A stretch of DNA of 12,939 bases from Isohypsibius dastychi. Its lineage: Eukaryota; Tardigrada; Eutardigrada; Parachela; Isohypsibiidae. Where the stretch lies: assembly GCA_034696485.1 (NCBI GenBank), contig JAQIWT010001032.1, forward strand, positions 1-12,939. The letters are read 5' to 3'. Shown here piece by piece: positions 6,900 through 12,939 of the stretch. Position 1 is the stretch's first letter. The number at the start of each line of letters is the position of its first letter. Position numbers and translations under genes: made by a program. The notes below the pieces were generated by a model, which had not been told where the DNA came from, made no database searches, and worked only from the letters and a program-made list of their open reading frames with translations.

Positions 6900-9800
6900 A
6901 TGAGTCAGATTCTGGAGTTTGTGCAGCAGCAGTTTTCTGGTCTCGGGAAACCATCACACTCATCGACTGGCAATGTGGCACCAACCGAAAATGTCAGCTT
7001 CATCGTCAACGGTGCTGTTTATAAAGGTATATGACCAACATCTCTGCAGTTCTACAGAGTTCAGATCGGAAAACGTTTATTTTTCAGTTCCTGCTACCTT
7101 TTCCGAAGTCAGTCTCACCGACTTTCTGCGCGTGCACTTGCGTCTGACTGGAACCAAAGTCAGCTGTCGGGAAGGTGGGTGCGGCGCTTGCAATGTGCAT
7201 GCAGTGATCCCAGATCCTCGTTCACCTGGTCAGTTCGTCCAGCGGGTCATCAACTCGGTACTTCCATCAGTCTTGAAATTCGTTAAAGTTGTCTCTGACA
7301 CTGCGATACTTTTTCAGTGCCTAGTCCCAGTTTTTTCTTGTGATGGCTGGGAAATCACAACAGTCGAAGCCATCGGGACCCAGAAGGACCCCCATCCGAC
7401 TCAAGCCATGATCACGGAGCATTACGGAACGCAATGTGGTTATTGCACACCTGGAATGATCATGAGTATGTACAGGTATGGAGTAAGATGTTTTTAAAAT
7501 CACATTGATAAAATTGTATTTTGATTTTTTTGTCTTTTAAAGTCTGCTGGAAAGCGCGCCGGACGGAAAGGTCACAGAGCAACAAGTCGAAGATTACCTC
7601 GGTGGAAATATCTGTCGTTGTACTGGTAATTCCATTTGCAATCGTGATGTTTTCGCGAACTCGAACACTTTTCTGCAGGGTATCGACCGATTTTGAAAGC
7701 TTTTCGAAGTCTGGCGCAAAGTTCAACTCACCCCGATATCGATCTTGAGGTCAGTTTTATCGAGGGCTGGTATTTTAGTTTTCGAAATGCGAAAGTTTTG
7801 TTATATAGGATATTGCTGAGAAGATATGCAAAACAACTGGAAAACCTTGTTCTGGAAAATGTACCGACAAAAGAGCGTTTCCGGAATACGTCAGTGCTTT
7901 GCCGGAAGCAGCTGGGAACAACGCACCGCCGTGGTTCAAGCCAAAGACCCTTGCTGAACTTTATGAAATCATCAGTGGAAACAAGGATAAGAACTTTTAT
8001 TTCGTCGTGGGGCATACGGGAGTTGGAGTTTACAACGACGCCCCGTATGATGGCTATGTTAATTTGAAGGAAATTGACGAGCTGAATATTGTGTCAAAAT
8101 CGAGCGCGAGTTTGATTATTGGGGCTAATTTGAGCTTGACAGATGTGATCGCATTGTTCAACAAAGTTGCGAAGACGGATCAGAATTTTGGATATCTGAA
8201 GGAAGTTGCATCGTTGTTCACAAAGACCGCCCATCCAGCCGTTCGGAACGTGAGTTTTGGTTTAGCTAAGTGGAGTATGTTTTGACGAGATTCCTTTCAT
8301 TGTTTCGAAAACTGTTTGATCTTCAGTGTTGCGGCATATTCCACAGAAGTCAGCTGAATTGAAAGATGTTTTATTTTTCCAGATTGGATCTTGGGCCGGG
8401 AATCTGGCCATGAAGAATCGCCACAAAGACATGCCTTCCGATGTCTTTACCGCTTTCGCTGCAACTGGTGCTAGAGTTTTCCTTGGTTAATATTACTGTT
8501 CATCAAATCATTTGTTTCCTAATTATAATTCTCTTACTGTATAGGTGAAAATGGACAAGAATATTCAGTTTCTGTTCCTGAATTCTCGACAACCAATCTG
8601 ACTGGCAAAGTTTTTCTGCGCATGAAAATTCCGCCACTGGACCCTTCTTGCATTTTCCGGACATTCAAAATCATGCCTCGATCACAAGTATGAAGCTAAA
8701 TCAGTTTTCAAATGTCGATTTATTCTAAATTTATCACTGCAGAATTCACATGGCTACGTTATCGCTGCATTCTGCGCAAATATTGATAAGAGCCAGCCCG
8801 GAACATATCTCGCCAAAGACCAGATTGCGATATCATTCGGAAACATTTCCGATAGATTCGTAAGAAACCTTTATACTTTCTTGTATTTTACAAAGGCGAA
8901 CTCATACCTGGTCTCACACAGGTCCGAGCCACTATCACGGAATCATTTTTGGTTGGCAAGAACCTCGCAGATTCGGACGTTGTTCAGACCTCTTTGCAGT
9001 CACTTGAAAGTGAACTGAATACGGTCAGTGTTCCGCCGGAAGAAAGCCCCAAGTACAAAACGGATTTGGCGGTCTCGTTGTTTTACAAGGTAGTTTCTTG
9101 GGTCAATCCACTGGAATCTTTCACCTAATGCTTGACTTTTCATAGTTTTTGTTGGAAATTGTGGGAGAAAAAGCCGATCCACGCTATCATTCTGCAGTCG
9201 GAAGTTTGGTCCGTCCATTGTCTTCTGGAAAGGTCACCTTTCCAACAAAGGAGGAGTATTGGCCTGTCACGAAGCCGATCCCAAAAATCGAGTCGTTGGC
9301 TCAGTGCACCGGTGAAGCGAAATTCCCAAGTGATATTGAACAAGATGGACTTCTTCACGCGACGTTTGCTATTACGGATCCTGGAAACGCTAAAATTCAC
9401 CGAATTAACACGGAAAAAGCTGCGGTATGAAGAAGATTGCGTTCGAAAAAAATCCTGTTTCTATTTTCTCAGAAGAAGTAGAGAGAATTTATAAAAAAGA
9501 ATAGTTATGAAGAATATTTGACCTGGTGCGAAGCGTGTTTTAATATTGAGATCGAAGATGTTTACTTACGTGAATGGCAGAATTTAAATGAGAAAAAGTT
9601 ACTTTGATTGTTGAATTTCAAATCGGGTTTATCGCTTCAGGCTCTACCTGGTGTTGTAAGAATTTTCACGGCGAAAGATATTCCAGGCGTCAATAACATC
9701 TCAACAAGCAGCGCGCTATGGTCGCAAGACGTTAATCTTTTATTGGCCACGGATGAGGCGCAATATGCCGACCAACCTGTTGCTATTGTTGTCGCTGGTG

Positions 9801-12460
9801 AGTCAGATTCATTCCTTGAAAATTTCTTCTAACAATGTGATTTTTTTCCAGTTACGCGCCAGATTTCGGAAGCTGCTGCGGCGTTGGTCACGGTTGATTA
9901 CACAGATGTGCAACAAGTTGCTTCTACGTGCAAAGAAGCCATCGAACTGGAGTTATACCATGATTTAAAAATTGATGATGTGGTTCGAGGGGACGCGGAT
10001 GCCGCCATTGCAGCTGCTCCTCGAAAGGTCACCGGGAAACTGAATATCGGAAATCAGGCTCATTTCCACATAGAAACGCAGGTGAGGAGCTTGAAAATGC
10101 AAATAGAGAACAAAATCAAGTCGGATAATTATTAGGTAGCTGTTTCGTTCCCGACCGACGATGGTTTGCATATCGAAGCTGGCACTCAGTTTATGGATTC
10201 CACTCAGACAGCAGTGGCCCAGATTCTTGGGTTAAAAGCAAATCGGTAATCATTTACCTAGTTCTTAAAAAATAGCATTATTTTAATTGGGATTTTGTTT
10301 GTTCAGTGTTCAAGTGTCGGTGAGTAGAAATGGCGGAGCGTTTGGGGCGAAAACGTTTGGGAACAACGGAATCGCAGCTGCTTCCGCACTTGCGGCCCAC
10401 TTTTTAAAGAGGTAATTGATAATGATTTTTCTAGTTTGTTTCGGGTTTTTATTGTTTTAAAATTTAGACCCGTGAAAATGCACATGAGCTTGCAAGACAA
10501 CCTGAAAATTATCGGCAAACGTTTGCCTTACCATATGGAATATCAAGCTGGATTTGACAATGATGGAAAACTGCTGGGAATCAAGATGGACATTTATTCT
10601 GGAACTGGTTCGTTATGAGTTGCTCTTTTATTTTGAAATTCAATGTGTTCTTTTGAAAGGCTCTGTGAAAGATGCCGGGTTCACCCCGTTCATGGTCAAT
10701 TGGCTTGATAATGGTTGGTGTCATTTGTTTTTAATTTGCAGAAGTGAAAGTAACTGTTTTTTGAATTTACAGTTTATTCATGTCCGGCATGGAAAGTGAC
10801 CTTTAAATCGTGTAAAACTCATGTGCCATTCAACCAGTCTTTTAGGGGACCTGGTGAGTTTGCAGAAGTTTAACCTGCTGTTTCTTTTTTAAAATAAATG
10901 TTACTGATAAACTTATTTAGAGTGTAATTTTATTTATGTAAATTAGGTTATTTAGGTTTATATTATGTTATTTTGTTCATTTTATTTAAGGTGTCACCGA
11001 AGCCATCTACTTCACCGAGACAATTTTGGAGCACACCGCGAAAGCTGTGGGGAAAACTGCAGCCGATGTCAAGTTCTCGAATTTCCTGAAAGACGGCGAC
11101 AATCTTCTGATTGATCGACCGATTTCAAACCCTGCAATTCACGCCATTTCCACGGAGCTTCTGCAAACGTCCGAATTTGCGGAACGATCGAAATCCATCG
11201 AAACATTCAATAAAGCTAATAAATGGCGAAAACGCGGACTCTCTTTTGTGCCAATACGTTTCGCGTTGGGATGGGGTGGTCTGTGGTTCAACTGTATTAT
11301 CAACATTTACCAGGAAGACGGTTCCATCAGTGTGGCTCACGGTGGTATCGAGATGGGACAAGGAGTTCACACAAAGGTAGTCTTTTGGATTTGTGACTGG
11401 AGAACTGATTGTGACTGCTCTTTGCTTTGGTAAACCAGTTTCTGACCAAATATTTTCAGGTTGCTCAAGCTGTAGCTCATTGTCTGGAGGTTGATATTTC
11501 CACAATCAAAGTTCATTCGAATTCGACTCTTACCAGCCCCAATGTGGCATTCTCGGCTGCGAGCGTTACAAGCGAACTGTCCTGTTTGGTAAGCTCAACA
11601 GTGACAACGTTATGAAACTCCTTCTTAAATTCAGTTTATTTATCAAGAATTAAAAAAAAGAAATAATTTGTGCAAAAAAATTTAAATTAATTAGTTAGAA
11701 ACTAGTGCAACTGGCTTGAGTTAATTAACATAAAAGTTTTTAATTACGTTTTGAAATTTAGGGTTTAAATTAATTCCGTTTTAAAATTACTTGTTCGATT
11801 ACTGTTTTTTCGATCTCGAGAGTCGCTATCTTATTTTTGGTTTTTTCTAGGCTGCCATGGATTGTTGCTCGCAATTGAAAACGCGACTCGCTCCGGTGAG
11901 AGAGAAGAATCCAACTGCGACCTGGCCGCAGTTGATCAAACTTGCTAATGCCGAAGGTGTTGATTTACAAGCTCGAGCCTGGTAAGTTCGTTTCCAAAAT
12001 ATAATCTGAGTTATAGTTCGCAGAATCTTACAAGTATTCTTAAGGTTACCCCATAAGCCCTCCGACCCTCACCGATATCAGGTCTATGGCGCAATGGTTA
12101 CCGAAGTCGAAGTTGATTGTTTGACCGGTGAATATATCATATCACGGGTTGATGTGTTGGAAGACGTTGGTGAAAGCATTTCGCCGTTGATTGGTAAGGA
12201 TACTGATTTAGTTTTTTACATGTATATTGAAATAAGGGTACCGGTATGTTACATAGATATTGGACAAATCGAAGGTGGCGTAGTGATTGGACTGGGATAT
12301 TGGACTACGGAGGATGTTCTGTATGATAAGAAAACGGGAGCGAATTTGACTTACAATACATGGACTTATAAACCGCCAACAGCAAAAGATATTCCGGTTG
12401 ATTTCCGTGTCGCCATCTTGCAGGATAGCCCTAACCCAAGTGGCGTTCTCCGAAGCAAAG
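6900..12460 (+). CDS. Arthropod-type aldehyde oxidase (molybdo-flavoenzyme), 23 exons, 3' end missing
   Basis: Exons: 6900-7026, 7088-7257, 7318-7475, 7543-7625, 7679-7749, 7809-8249, 8383-8485, 8545-8687, 8743-8859, 8922-9089, 9146-9424, 9641-9797, 9852-10081, 10136-10245, 10307-10411, 10468-10607, 10660-10713, 10773-10853, 10991-11376, 11460-11588, 11851-11981, 12045-12193, 12257-12460. These encode 1245 residues. Two 2Fe-2S domains come first: C69/C74/C77/C100 and C139/C142 with C176-R-C178. An FAD domain follows (VVGHTGVG; IGSWAGNL; KIMPRSQ), then a molybdopterin domain (RNGGAFGAK near 793, SFRGPG near 908, GIEMGQGVHTK at 1031-1041, DIGQIEG near 1178). Family members oxidise aldehydes and N-heterocycles, passing electrons from Mo through Fe-S to FAD and oxygen. 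The KIMPRSQ region lacks XDH's NAD-binding motif, and XDH's purine-binding Glu802 and Arg880 are replaced, so it is not xanthine dehydrogenase. The sequence stops at RSKG, before the catalytic GEP glutamate; about 60-90 residues remain outside the window. Confidence 0.94.
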
Positions 12461-12939
12461 GTGACCTCTCCAGATTTGCATAAGAAGTTGTTTCTTTTTA
12501 AAACAAATTATAAATGAATAAGCAAATTAATAATGGAAATGTTGAACAATCAAGACATTTACAAAATATTAAATGAAATATTAAATATAATTAACTAATT
12601 ATTAAACAACTTGTTTTTATCTTCTGGTTCAACATTTTAAAGTTTCAAAGCAGAATTTACGGATTTTCAACATTTTAGCCTCTGTACTGTGTAAATTTGA
12701 CAAAATGAAACATTTCACACATAAAAAAAACTATATATGCACGAGATATTTTCTAGTTTTCGGAATGTTATTAAATTTTAGAAGATTACTTGAAATTGTG
12801 ATCGTCTACTTTCGAGGTAATCGGAATTCAGACCTTTTTCAGTTTTTTGTCCCCCCCCCCAAGGGGGGGGACCTACAGGAACCGAACGAAATCCCGACCC
12901 ATTCGTTAAACGTTAAATATCTTTTTCGAGATATTTTCC
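12461..12939 (+). other. AT-rich last visible intron of the aldehyde oxidase gene, continuing past the window
   Basis: The donor AAAG/GTGACC follows exon 23. The expected next exon, which should begin with the GEP catalytic motif, was not found in any frame here. A possible acceptor at CTACAG/GAACCG (about 12879) gives a frame unrelated to the family. At more than 479 nt this is the longest intron in the window; it is strongly AT-rich and may hold repeat-derived sequence. Confidence 0.6.
12851..12870. repeat. C10-AA-G8 inverted homopolymer
   Basis: Ten C, two A and eight G form a near-perfect inverted repeat inside the AT-rich intron. It can fold on itself or expose a C/G-run on either strand. 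Homopolymer lengths are likely to be unreliable. It is followed by ACCTACAGGAACCGAACGAA, a more GC-rich segment unlike the preceding 350 nt. Confidence 0.85.

Noticed and set aside
6900-12460. Xanthine dehydrogenase (rosy-type) as the identity of the large gene
   Set aside because: The purine-binding Glu802 and Arg880 equivalents are His and Leu, and the NAD-binding motif region reads as in insect aldehyde oxidases.
12881-12939. Possible next AOX exon after CTACAG near 12879
   Set aside because: In the required phase it reads GTERNPDPF and soon reaches a stop. It has no resemblance to the expected GEP catalytic motif or the AOX C-terminus.

Overview
This is an animal nuclear genome fragment, most likely from an arthropod. 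The protein-coding genes are split by many GT-AG introns, mostly 52-107 nt long, each with a pyrimidine-rich acceptor. The largest gene carries motifs I associate with arthropod aldehyde oxidases (for example KIMPRSQNSHGY). I see no prokaryotic genes, rRNA, tRNA, CRISPR array or intact transposon. The species cannot be named from this window.

Layout. (1) About 1-550, minus strand: exons of a WD40 protein resembling diphthine methyltransferase (DPH7/WDR85), running off the left edge. It is interrupted by one in-frame TGA, and its N-terminus is unresolved. (2) 945-4169, plus strand: a complete 18-exon leukotriene A4 hydrolase-type M1 aminopeptidase, head-to-head with gene 1. (3) 5013-5483, plus strand: a small, probably mitochondrial outer-membrane Tom20-like protein, with a likely 5' intron just before the start codon. 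(4) 6900-12460, plus strand: 23 exons of a molybdo-flavoprotein aldehyde oxidase. The terminal exon or exons, including the catalytic glutamate, lie beyond the right edge. The final 479 nt are part of its last visible intron.

The reconstructed gene models are internally consistent. Every exon junction of the LTA4H-like gene (1983 nt, 660 aa) and the AOX gene (3736 nt, 1245 residues so far) keeps phase, and the spliced products follow their families almost without gaps. The four genes have no evident common pathway (translation-factor modification, peptide or lipid-mediator processing, mitochondrial import, aldehyde/heterocycle oxidation). This looks like ordinary gene-dense genome, not an operon-like system.

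I found no convincing new biological system. The points worth a second look are the stop codon in the DPH7-like gene, substitutions at several LTA4-binding positions of the M1 enzyme, a remodelled substrate pocket in the aldehyde oxidase, a divergent Tom20-like protein, an intron bounded by a short direct repeat, and two G/C homopolymer structures.
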